A stretch of 64,000 nt of DNA. Source: Enterococcus rotai (GTDB lineage Bacteria; Bacillota; Bacilli; Lactobacillales; Enterococcaceae). This document shows positions 49,715 through 58,775 of this stretch, one piece after another. Position numbers and translations under genes: made by a program. The notes under the pieces are model-generated. The model saw only the letters and a program-made list of their open reading frames with translations. It ran no database searches and was not told where the DNA came from. The DNA lies in contig NZ_CP013655.1 of NCBI RefSeq assembly GCF_001465345.1, positions 2,738,102-2,802,101 of the forward strand. The letters run 5' to 3'. Numbering within the stretch: the first letter of the stretch is position 1; every line of letters starts with the position of its first letter.

Positions 49715-50083
49715 ATGGATGCAAAAAATAAACAACAGAAATTAAGCTTGGGAATTTTATTGATTTTAATTGCTGCAGCACTCAGTAGTTTAGGTCAGCT
49801 AGCTTGGAAATTTGGGGCAGATGGCACAGGCAGTTATGCCATTTTACTTTATCTTATTGGGTTTATAGCGGCAGGAGCTGGGATGTTTTTCATGATGGCA
49901 GCTTTTCGTTATGGTGAAGTGTCGATTTTGCAACCAATGATGAGTTTGGGTTTTGCGTTATCGATTGTTTTGGGTGCGTTATTTTTAGATGAAAGTATTA
50001 CTTGGTATAAGTTAATAGGAACAGGCTTCATTATTGCAGGTTCGATTCTTTTGGGGATTGAAGGAAATGAGGAAAGCACATGA
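49715..50083 (+). CDS. EamA/SMR-like transporter, subunit 1
   Basis: A 122-residue four-helix membrane protein of the drug/metabolite superfamily (half-size EamA; YGEVSILQPMMSLGFALSIV). It overlaps the next gene by four bases, so the two form a heteromeric half-size pair, as in ArnE/ArnF-type or EbrA/B-type systems. ATG 49715 follows AGGAAGGGG. The substrate is unknown, possibly a lipid-linked or cationic compound. Confidence 0.83.
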   Translation: MDAKNKQQKLSLGILLILIAAALSSLGQLAWKFGADGTGSYAILLYLIGFIAAGAGMFFMMAAFRYGEVSILQPMMSLGFALSIVLGALFLDESITWYKLIGTGFIIAGSILLGIEGNEEST

Positions 50084-50427
50084 TCAATTATGTTGCGATC
50101 TTAACGATCCTGATCATTACGACTTTTTCTGGTAGTGCAGGAGCATTGGCTTTGAAAAAGGGAATGAATGATCTACCTCAACTAACCTTGAAACGGGTCG
50201 TGACGAATGGTTGGATTTATTTAGGTTCCTTTTTATATATTTTAAGTGCTGTAACGAATATCGCATTATTAAAATTTTTGGACTATTCGATTGCCTTTCC
50301 TATGACTTCTTTGACTTATGTTTGGACAGTTATTATTAGTTATTTTATTTTTAAGGAAAAGCTGACTTTTCGCAAAGTACTAGCCGTTATTTTGATCATC
50401 ATTGGTGTGTTTATTATTAGTCAGTAA
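50080..50427 (+). CDS. EamA/SMR-like transporter, subunit 2
   Basis: A 115-residue partner of the preceding protein with four hydrophobic helices (LDYSIAFPMTSLTYVWTVII; YFIFKEKLTFRKVLAVILI). It starts at ATG 50080 in an ATGA overlap, a sign of coupled, equimolar synthesis. The shared start codon region and similar fold support a heterodimer. Confidence 0.83.
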   Translation: MINYVAILTILIITTFSGSAGALALKKGMNDLPQLTLKRVVTNGWIYLGSFLYILSAVTNIALLKFLDYSIAFPMTSLTYVWTVIISYFIFKEKLTFRKVLAVILIIIGVFIISQ

Positions 50428-50495
50428 GAGCTGTTTGGTGGTAAGTTAAACCATCTAGTTGTAAGATGAAACTATAAACAACAGGAGGTGTTACT

Positions 50496-50606
50496 ATGTC
50501 TACTAAAAGCAAAGGAATCGATAAAATCAAATTACTGCAGGCGGTAACAACGATCGTGACAGGAATCATTATGTTGAATGCAGTTTTGAAAGCAGCCAAA
50601 AAATAA
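50496..50606 (+). CDS. small membrane peptide (36 aa)
   Basis: Starts at ATG 50496, six bases after CAGGAGGTG, a near-ideal site. Sequence begins MSTKSKGIDKIKLLQAVTT and has one hydrophobic stretch (TIVTGIIMLNAVL) between basic ends (KSKGIDKIK and KAAKK). It has its own strong terminator. It could be a membrane regulator or antimicrobial-like peptide; no family is recognised. Confidence 0.7.
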   Translation: MSTKSKGIDKIKLLQAVTTIVTGIIMLNAVLKAAKK

Positions 50607-50618
50607 AAAGATATATGG

Positions 50619-50670
50619 AAAGCTTTACTGTGATTGTTCTTTGAAGAGCAATTGCAGTAAAGCTTTTTTT
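50619..50670 (+). terminator. terminator after the small peptide gene
   Basis: AAAGCTTTACTG / CAGTAAAGCTTT perfect arms, inner pairs, T7. Confidence 0.93.
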
Positions 50671-50757
50671 AGTAATAAAGTTGGGAGAATATTGAAGGTT
50701 TGTCTTAGCTAGAATCTTATATACTTAAAAAATAGTGAAGATAAAGGAGGGGAAATA

Positions 50758-50838
50758 ATGAGTAAAAAACTTAGGGTAGCACTATTTTTTGTTGTGATGG
50801 TGGTGCTATTGTCAGGATGCGTGATTGTGCGAATGTAG
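50758..50838 (+). CDS. mini-lipoprotein / signal-peptide-only ORF (26 aa)
   Basis: ATG 50758 follows AGGAGGGG. The product is almost only a lipoprotein signal peptide: basic start MSKKLR, hydrophobic core FFVVMVV and the lipobox LLSGC, then five residues. Cleavage before Cys would release a hydrophobic fragment ending VVLLSG; enterococcal sex pheromones arise from lipoprotein signal peptides in this way. It may also be a chance remnant of a decayed lipoprotein gene. A second such ORF follows 11 bases later. Confidence 0.55.
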   Translation: MSKKLRVALFFVVMVVLLSGCVIVRM

Positions 50839-50849
50839 GGAGGGAAAAG

Positions 50850-51296
50850 ATGAAAAAAATGTTGGTGCTGCCAATTTTGCTCTTATTTCTATTATCAGGT
50901 TGCAAGATTGAAAATAACAGTCCTTAAAGTGCTCGAGATGATAATTACGGAGTGAATCAAGGTAGCAATTATAGCTGCGAAAGTAGCAGTGATGCTCAAA
51001 CTATCGGGACTTCATTGGCAAGAACGGGTAATGGCGACGATGTAATTACTAATTTAGCTTTTAAAAAAGGACCTGTAGTCATTACGCTAACTTATAATGG
51101 AACGGCAAAATTCACCGTTAAATTATTGGATAGTGATGGAGAAATCATAGCAACATTGGTTGATAGAACTGGCAGTTACATAGGGAAGTTGGTTGTTCAA
51201 ATTCCTAAGGATGCTGATAACTATATCGTATCAGTTATTTCAGAAGGAGCATGGCAAGTAGCAACTACAAAAGCAGATGAGAAGGGGGATAATTAG
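50850..51296 (+). pseudogene. lipoprotein gene interrupted by an in-frame TAA
   Basis: ATG 50850 after GGGAGGG opens a lipoprotein signal peptide (MLVLPILLLFLLSGC, Cys18) and stops at TAA 50925-50927, after 25 codons. The same frame goes on open to 51296 with a soluble beta-rich domain (TGNGDDVITNLAFKKGPVVI; ATLVDRTGSYIGKLVVQIP). Restoring the codon gives a lipoprotein of about 148 residues. The second half could start at GTG 50952 but has no signal or good ribosome site. Function unknown. Confidence 0.75.
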
Positions 51297-51300
51297 CATA

Positions 51301-51346
51301 AAAGCTTTCAGATTACTATCACAATGATAGCAACTTGAAAGCTTTC
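51301..51346. terminator. inverted repeat between convergent genes
   Basis: AAAGCTTTCA / TTGAAAGCTTT with inner CTATCA/TGATAG; T tract short. Confidence 0.65.
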
Positions 51347-51379
51347 TAACTGTTCGTAATCAAAATAGTAAATAAAAAA

Positions 51380-51721
51380 CTAGCGAATACCCAAAGCAAT
51401 CCGAGCATAACGAGACATTTTATCCGTTGTCCAAGCTGGATACCAGACCAGTTTTACTTCTGGATTTTTTACTTCTGGGATTTCTTTCAACGCTTCATGG
51501 ATTTGATCCGTTAAAATATCAGCTAGTGGGCAACCCATAGTTGTTAGTGTCATTTTGATGACCGTATCGCCATTTTGCGCGAAGTCTACTTCATAAATCA
51601 ATCCTAAATTCACAATATCGATTCCCAGCTCAGGGTCAATTACTGTCTCCAGAGCAGTTAGAATCTCTTCTTTGATATCTTCAATCTCTTCAGCAGACCA
51701 TTCTTGATTTGTTTCAGTCAT
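51380..51721 (-). CDS. MIP18/SufT-like Fe-S assembly factor (DUF59)
   Basis: A 113-residue DUF59 protein: ALETVIDPELGIDIVNLGLI, MTLTTMGCPLADILTDQI (with the conserved Cys) and VKLVWYPAWTTDKMS. It helps mature iron-sulfur proteins, probably with the SUF system. The start is ATG 51721 after AAAGGAG; the longer upstream frame to 51799 lacks a site. It is a single gene. Confidence 0.92.
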   Translation of the reverse strand: MTETNQEWSAEEIEDIKEEILTALETVIDPELGIDIVNLGLIYEVDFAQNGDTVIKMTLTTMGCPLADILTDQIHEALKEIPEVKNPEVKLVWYPAWTTDKMSRYARIALGIR

Positions 51722-51846
51722 TGTATCTACTCCTTTATAGTTCGTTCTTCCCATATAATACCTTTTTTTAAAAGCTTTGTAAATGAGAATCTTTTTCAAT
51801 TAAATGCGATTGGCACACGAGTTACTCAGTGAAAAAAGGGCTAGAA

Positions 51847-52413
51847 CTAAAATTGCAAAGTAAAGAGCATCAACTCGTTTTCAGTAGCATTTATAATGTT
51901 ATGTTGAGTGAACGCTTCTAAAAATATTGCGTCCCCTTCGTGTAAGATAAGCACTTCATCTTGAAGTTCGATCGTTGCTTCACCTTTGATCACGTAATTG
52001 ATTTCACAAAGATTATGAGCAATTTTTCTTCCGCTAGAAGAGGACTGTGCATCAATATAAATTTTTGAAATCACCATGTTGTTCGTATGTACGGGTAAAT
52101 TAAACAAGGTATCATAATAAGTAGAATTTGTTTGCCAAGGATTGTAAATCTTACCTGAAGAGTTGCGAATAACTTTATAGCCATGAGCTGATGTTTCTTC
52201 GTCTTGGATCACTTGAGGCGCTTCATTCGCTAAAAGAGAAGCTACCGTGACATCAAGCGCATCTGCAATTTTTCGTAAAGCTTCTAGTGAGGGGCGATTC
52301 GTGCCACGTTCGATTTGCGATAAGAAGCTTGCAGAATAACCTGTTCTTTCACCAAGTTCCGTTAAAGTAATCTTTTTTTCTTTTCTTAAACTCTTAATTT
52401 TTCTAAATTCCAT
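51847..52413 (-). CDS. XRE-cupin transcriptional regulator
   Basis: A 188-residue protein with an N-terminal helix-turn-helix (TLTELGERTGYSASFLSQIE) and a C-terminal cupin (NLCEINYVIKGEATIELQ; LHEGDAIFLEAFTQHNI). It faces the epimerase / transglutaminase / oligopeptide-binding genes across a 304-base gap, so it is their likely regulator and probably senses a small cell-wall peptide or amino acid. The start is ATG 52413 after AAAGGACGG. Confidence 0.9.
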   Translation of the reverse strand: MEFRKIKSLRKEKKITLTELGERTGYSASFLSQIERGTNRPSLEALRKIADALDVTVASLLANEAPQVIQDEETSAHGYKVIRNSSGKIYNPWQTNSTYYDTLFNLPVHTNNMVISKIYIDAQSSSSGRKIAHNLCEINYVIKGEATIELQDEVLILHEGDAIFLEAFTQHNIINATENELMLFTLQF

Positions 52414-52717
52414 CTACAGCCGTCCTTTGTCTAAATTCCTTTTTTCATTCATATTATCTCGAATTCGTTACAAAATTACAAGCACTTGAATTTTAATGAA
52501 TAAAAACACATCGTAATCTCATTATTGTGTTGACATTTTCATATACTAAACTTAAAATTGTAACCAATAATTCAAATTTAACAATCAAATTTAATTCAAA
52601 ATTAAAAAAAGCGAGGTTATTTTTTCTTGTAGCATGATTTAATTTCAAAAACAATAAAGTAGAAGATTCACTGAAAATGAGTAAAAAATTAGAAGAAATA
52701 CTATTGGGGGAAAAAAA
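52414..52717. other. divergent control region between the XRE-cupin and epimerase genes
   Basis: No ORF. It holds the plus-strand promoter at 52530-52558, an AT-rich stretch with two direct copies of TCAAATTTAA near 52572 and 52584 that could bind the regulator, and a long A-rich leader. I see no riboswitch-like fold. Confidence 0.5.
52530..52558 (+). promoter_or_regulatory. promoter of the murein-peptide operon
   Basis: TTGACA, 17-bp spacer, TAAAAT, leading to the epimerase gene after a 160-base leader. Confidence 0.65.
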
Positions 52718-53782
52718 TTGAAAATAACAAAAATTAATGTAGCGCCCAAAGCTGTAAAACTAAAAGAACCAATCACCATTTCATTGGGAACGATCGAACA
52801 CTCGATGAGTGCAATTGTTGAAATTGAAACAGACGAAGGAATTATCGGTTATGGTGAAGGCTCTCCTGGGATTCTGATTACAGGTGAGACACTGAAGGGG
52901 ACAACGGAATGTATTCAATTATTTGAAAAACAATTGCTAGGTGTGGATCCATTAGATTTGGAGAAAGTTCACAGCATTATGAATTCTGTTGCGGCGCAAG
53001 CTCCCTCAGCCAAAACAGCGATCGATATTGCATGTTATGATTTGTTTGGGAAAAAGGCTAACCTTCCAGTGTATAAACTTCTAGGCGGTTTTGCTTCTTC
53101 TGTTAAAACAGATATGACGATTGGGATCGATACGCCTGAGATAATGGCTGAAAAAGCAAAATCAGCTATTTCACAGGGGTTTGATACGTTAAAAATAAAA
53201 GTTGGGACAGGGTTTGTATCCGATATTGCCAGAATCAAAACCATCAGAGAAGCAGTTGGCAGTCAAATCAAACTACGATTAGATGCCAATCAAGGGTGGA
53301 ACCCTAAGGAAGCTGTAAATACGATCAATCATTTAGCTCAATATGATATTGAGTTAGTTGAACAACCGGTCGCTTATCATGATATCAAAGGGTTGACGTT
53401 TGTTACAAATCATGTGACGACGCCAATCATGTCAGATGAAAGCTGTTTTAATTCTAAAGATGCCTTGCGTTTGATCAAAGCACGTGCAGTCGATTTTGTG
53501 AATATCAAGCTAATGAAATGTGGAGGAATCCATGAAGCGTTGAAAATCAATAGCATTTGTGAAGCGGCAGGCGTTGAGTGTATGATTGGATGTATGGTAG
53601 AAGAAACGAATATCGGAGTGACAGCGGCCGCTCATTTAGCTGCTGCAACTAAAAATATTACTAGAGCTGATTTAGATGCAACGTTCGGATTGAATGAAGT
53701 GGCAATTCCCGGAGGCGTTGGCTTGGAAGCGACTAGTTTGATTTCATTGTCAAACAAAGCTGGTTTAGGTTTGAGCAAATAA
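52718..53782 (+). CDS. L-Ala-D/L-Glu epimerase (dipeptide epimerase)
   Basis: A 354-residue enolase-superfamily enzyme. KIKVG near residue 162 gives the KxK acid/base pair; the metal ligands are in RLDANQGW, VEQPV and MSDES; KLMKCGG near 266 gives the second Lys. The late RADLDATFG (Asp-x-Asp) is the dipeptide-binding mark of Ala-Glu epimerases. It salvages murein peptides. The start is TTG 52718, seven bases after GGGGG. The following two genes fit the same pathway. Confidence 0.9.
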   Translation: MKITKINVAPKAVKLKEPITISLGTIEHSMSAIVEIETDEGIIGYGEGSPGILITGETLKGTTECIQLFEKQLLGVDPLDLEKVHSIMNSVAAQAPSAKTAIDIACYDLFGKKANLPVYKLLGGFASSVKTDMTIGIDTPEIMAEKAKSAISQGFDTLKIKVGTGFVSDIARIKTIREAVGSQIKLRLDANQGWNPKEAVNTINHLAQYDIELVEQPVAYHDIKGLTFVTNHVTTPIMSDESCFNSKDALRLIKARAVDFVNIKLMKCGGIHEALKINSICEAAGVECMIGCMVEETNIGVTAAAHLAAATKNITRADLDATFGLNEVAIPGGVGLEATSLISLSNKAGLGLSK

Positions 53783-53798
53783 GAAAGGGGAGTGTCAA

Positions 53799-55169
53799 AT
53801 GTATTATGATCTAAAATATATGAGTGTACCATTGCCAGAAGATGTCATTAAATTGAAAAATTACGGGGATTTTGATGGTGCAGGAAAGTTGATAGCTTAT
53901 CTATTAACGAGTGAATTACCTGAGTCGCTTAGAAAACGCTTGGAGATTGAACAAGACATCATCCGTATTGTTGGCATTAATGAATATCCATTTGACTTTA
54001 CAGAAGCAACCAAAATGATGAAAGAAACGTTTAAGGAATACGACGAGCAAGAACTGACTCATTTAAAAGAAACCGGAAAAGTAGATTGGCTTTATATCGA
54101 TGGAAAAGTCCATTTTCAGCGCCGCTTTTTAATGAATTTAATCAAGACACAAGCTGATTATGAAGCGAGATTGATTGTTAAAGAAGATAACAAAGTTGAT
54201 CGTTTACGCAAGCAAGAGCTGACAGAAAATGTCCAATGGATGAAAACGAAAGGCGGCAGAAAAGTCAAAATCCATTTAAAAACCAGCATTCAGGTAAAAA
54301 AAGAATATGAACGTCCAGGTGAAAAGGTGAAAGTCTATCTACCGTTGCCAAAAGAATGTAAACAAACATCAGATATTCAAATCTTGAAAACGACGCCTGA
54401 AGCAACTTTTATTGCACCGGAAGATGAAGCACAGCGAACAGTTTATTTTGAGACGATTCTTGAAGAAGGTCAAATTTTTTCAGTTGAGTACAGTTATATC
54501 AGCCAAGTGGATTATGTCGAATTAGATCCAGAAAAAGCTGCTGAGGTGCAGCCAGAATTTGAACTAAATGAACAACTGCCTCATATTCGCTTTACTCCAT
54601 ATCTGGAGCAACTGTTGGCTGAAATTTTAGCGGGTGAAACAAATCCAATTAAAAAAGCTCGGAAAATCTATGATTTTATTACAACCAAAGTCAATTACTC
54701 TTTTATGCGAGAATATTTTACGATCGAGAATATCTCAGAGTATGCTGCAGTCAATTTAAAGGGGGATTGCGGCGTTCAAGCCATTTTGTTCATTACGTTA
54801 TGTCGAATGGCTAAAATCCCGGCAAAATGGCAGTCAGGGCTCTATGTGTCGCAATACTATACAGGGTGTCATGATTGGACGCAATTTTATGTAGCACCGT
54901 ATGGTTGGGTTTTTGCGGATCTATCATTTGGCGGCGGCGCGCGTCGAAATGGGGATTTAGAACGGTGGAATTACTATTTTGGTAATTTGGATATATTTAG
55001 AATGCCGGCCAATAGTGAGATTCAAACGGATTTTAATCCACCAAAACAGTTTTTACGAGCAGATCCAATTGATAATCAGCGGGGAGAATTTGAATATCAA
55101 AACCAAGGTCTTCCGTATGCCTACTTAGAGGTGAAACAAGAACTCGTTTCAATGGAAGAACTTGTGTAA
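53799..55169 (+). CDS. transglutaminase-like protein, probable murein-peptide hydrolase
   Basis: A 456-residue cytosolic protein. The C-terminal half is a transglutaminase-like core: NLKGDCGVQAILFITLCR (Cys near residue 327), TGCHDWTQFYV (His) and WVFADLSFGG (Asp). The N-terminal half is a beta-sandwich-like extension. In this context, between the epimerase and a peptide-binding lipoprotein, it may cleave or modify an imported cell-wall peptide. The start is ATG 53799 after AAGGGGAG. Role inferred from context; the catalytic triad is visible. Confidence 0.85.
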   Translation: MYYDLKYMSVPLPEDVIKLKNYGDFDGAGKLIAYLLTSELPESLRKRLEIEQDIIRIVGINEYPFDFTEATKMMKETFKEYDEQELTHLKETGKVDWLYIDGKVHFQRRFLMNLIKTQADYEARLIVKEDNKVDRLRKQELTENVQWMKTKGGRKVKIHLKTSIQVKKEYERPGEKVKVYLPLPKECKQTSDIQILKTTPEATFIAPEDEAQRTVYFETILEEGQIFSVEYSYISQVDYVELDPEKAAEVQPEFELNEQLPHIRFTPYLEQLLAEILAGETNPIKKARKIYDFITTKVNYSFMREYFTIENISEYAAVNLKGDCGVQAILFITLCRMAKIPAKWQSGLYVSQYYTGCHDWTQFYVAPYGWVFADLSFGGGARRNGDLERWNYYFGNLDIFRMPANSEIQTDFNPPKQFLRADPIDNQRGEFEYQNQGLPYAYLEVKQELVSMEELV

Positions 55170-55201
55170 TAAATAAAAAAGAGAAGGAAATGGTGGAACG
55201 T

Positions 55202-56872
55202 ATGAAAAAAGGGTTAAAACAAGGGATCACTTTGGTGACAACACTATTACTGCTATCAGCTTGCGGGGGAAATTCAAGTAATAAATCAGCAGATAGTACA
55301 GATGATAAAGTTGCGACAGGACAGAAATCAGCGAAAGTCCTAAATTTAATGGAAGCATCGGAAGTAGGATCAATGGATACGATTTTTACGCAAGATGAGC
55401 CAAGTGTCAATGCTCAGTCGAATGTTTTTGAAGGATTATATCAATTAGATGAAAAAGACAATGTGATTCCAGCCGTTGCCAAAGAAATGCCGGAAATCTC
55501 TGAAGATGGTAAAACGTATAAAATCAAGTTAAGAGAAGATGCAAAATGGTCAAATGGTGACAAAGTAACAGCGAATGATTTTGTCTTTGCATGGAAGAAG
55601 ATGGCGGATCCTAAAAATCAAGCGAATTACTTCTTCTTGATGGATGGGACGATTCTAAACGGAACAGAGATCGTAAACGAAGAAAAATCAGCAGATGAAC
55701 TAGGGGTAAAAGCAATAGATGATTATACACTAGAAATCAAAATGGCAAAACCTGTCACGTATTTCACCTCACTACTAGCATTTTCTCCTTTCTTCCCACA
55801 AAATGAAAAATTTGTGACTGAAAAAGGCAAAGAATATGGGACTTCTAGCGAGAATATCGTCTCAAATGGGCCATTCTTAATGGAAAATTGGGATCAAGCG
55901 TCAATGTCATGGGATTTAGTTGCGAATCCAGAATATTATGATGCAGATAAAGTAAAATCAGAAAAAATTCATTTTGAAGTTTTAAAAGAAACAAACACAG
56001 TTTTCAACCTTTACGAATCTGGCGAATTGGATGTAGCGATTTTGACAGGAGACTTTGCCAAACAAAATAAAGACAATCCAGACTACGAAGCCATCCAACG
56101 TTCCAAAGTCTATTCATTAAGAATGAACCAAAAGAGAAATGACAAACCATCGATTTTCGCAAATGAAAATGTCCGAAAAGCAGTAGCCTATGCGCTTGAT
56201 AAGAAAAGCTTAATCGAAAATATCTTAGCAGATGGTTCAAAAGACATTTATGGATACATTCCTAAAGACTTTGTGGCTAATCCTGAAACTGGAGAAGATT
56301 TCCGAAAAGAAGCCGGCGATTTAGTAAAAACAGACGAAAAATTAGCCAATGAATACCTAGAAAAAGCGAAAAAAGAATTAAATGGTGATGTAACCATCGA
56401 ATTACTTTCTAAAGATGGTGATGGTGATAAGAAAGTAGCAGAATTTATTCAAGGACAATTAGAAAAAACGTTACCTGGTCTAAAAATCAATGTTAAAACA
56501 GTTCCTCTTAATAATTCCATCGAACTTATGAAAAAAGGGGACTATGAACTATCTGTCAGCATGTGGGGGCCAGATTATCAAGATCCAATGACTTTCTTAG
56601 AAAGCTCAGTCAGCACGAAAAATAAAACAAGCTATCGTAGTGAAAAATATGATCAATTGATTGATGACGCATCAAATAAATACGCTAATGAACCTGAAAA
56701 ACGTTGGGAAGCGTTGATTGCAGCTGAAAAAGTGTTGATCGAAGAAGACGTTGCCTTGATTCCTTTATATCAACAAGCCAGAGGGCAACTTGTTCGTCCA
56801 GGTGTTGAAGGAATTGAGTATCATAATTTTGGTGCAACGAGCACATACAAAAATGCTTACATCAAAGAATAA
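55202..56872 (+). CDS. oligopeptide-binding lipoprotein (OppA/MppA type)
   Basis: A 556-residue extracytoplasmic solute-binding protein, family 5. Lipobox LLSACGG (Cys near residue 20), then GLYQLDEKDNVIPAVAKE, YKIKLREDAKWSNGDKVTA, and VRKAVAYALDKKSLIENIL, all standard blocks of this family. No permease or ATPase genes are adjacent, so it must use a general Opp transporter. With the epimerase and transglutaminase it suggests capture of murein tripeptide. The start is ATG 55202 after GGTGG; ATG 55190 is in frame. Confidence 0.92.
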   Translation: MKKGLKQGITLVTTLLLLSACGGNSSNKSADSTDDKVATGQKSAKVLNLMEASEVGSMDTIFTQDEPSVNAQSNVFEGLYQLDEKDNVIPAVAKEMPEISEDGKTYKIKLREDAKWSNGDKVTANDFVFAWKKMADPKNQANYFFLMDGTILNGTEIVNEEKSADELGVKAIDDYTLEIKMAKPVTYFTSLLAFSPFFPQNEKFVTEKGKEYGTSSENIVSNGPFLMENWDQASMSWDLVANPEYYDADKVKSEKIHFEVLKETNTVFNLYESGELDVAILTGDFAKQNKDNPDYEAIQRSKVYSLRMNQKRNDKPSIFANENVRKAVAYALDKKSLIENILADGSKDIYGYIPKDFVANPETGEDFRKEAGDLVKTDEKLANEYLEKAKKELNGDVTIELLSKDGDGDKKVAEFIQGQLEKTLPGLKINVKTVPLNNSIELMKKGDYELSVSMWGPDYQDPMTFLESSVSTKNKTSYRSEKYDQLIDDASNKYANEPEKRWEALIAAEKVLIEEDVALIPLYQQARGQLVRPGVEGIEYHNFGATSTYKNAYIKE

Positions 56873-56927
56873 ATGAGACGAGCTTTATAACTTGACTAAA
56901 AAAATAAAAATCTTCCAATAGAAACAC

Positions 56928-56967
56928 TTGACCTCAAACAAATTTGCTTGTATTATACTACTTGGGC
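56928..56967 (+). promoter_or_regulatory. pyrG promoter with GGGC start region
   Basis: TTGACC (56928-56933), 17-bp spacer, TATTAT (56951-56956), and GGGC at 56964-56967, seven bases on. A GGGC start is required for CTP-dependent reiterative G addition at Bacillus pyrG. Confidence 0.8.
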
Positions 56968-56975
56968 ACCTTTAA

Positions 56976-58717
<1,742 letters not shown>

Positions 58718-58718
<1 letters not shown>

Positions 58719-58770
58719 ACAAAAAAGGTACGATGTCTCTCATTATGAGGATATCGTACCTTTTTTGTTT
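58718..58770. terminator. bidirectional terminator between pyrG and pbp1A
   Basis: AAAAAAGGTACGAT / ATCGTACCTTTTTT outer stem, inner pairs around CATTATG. Confidence 0.93.
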
Positions 58771-58775
58771 AAATG

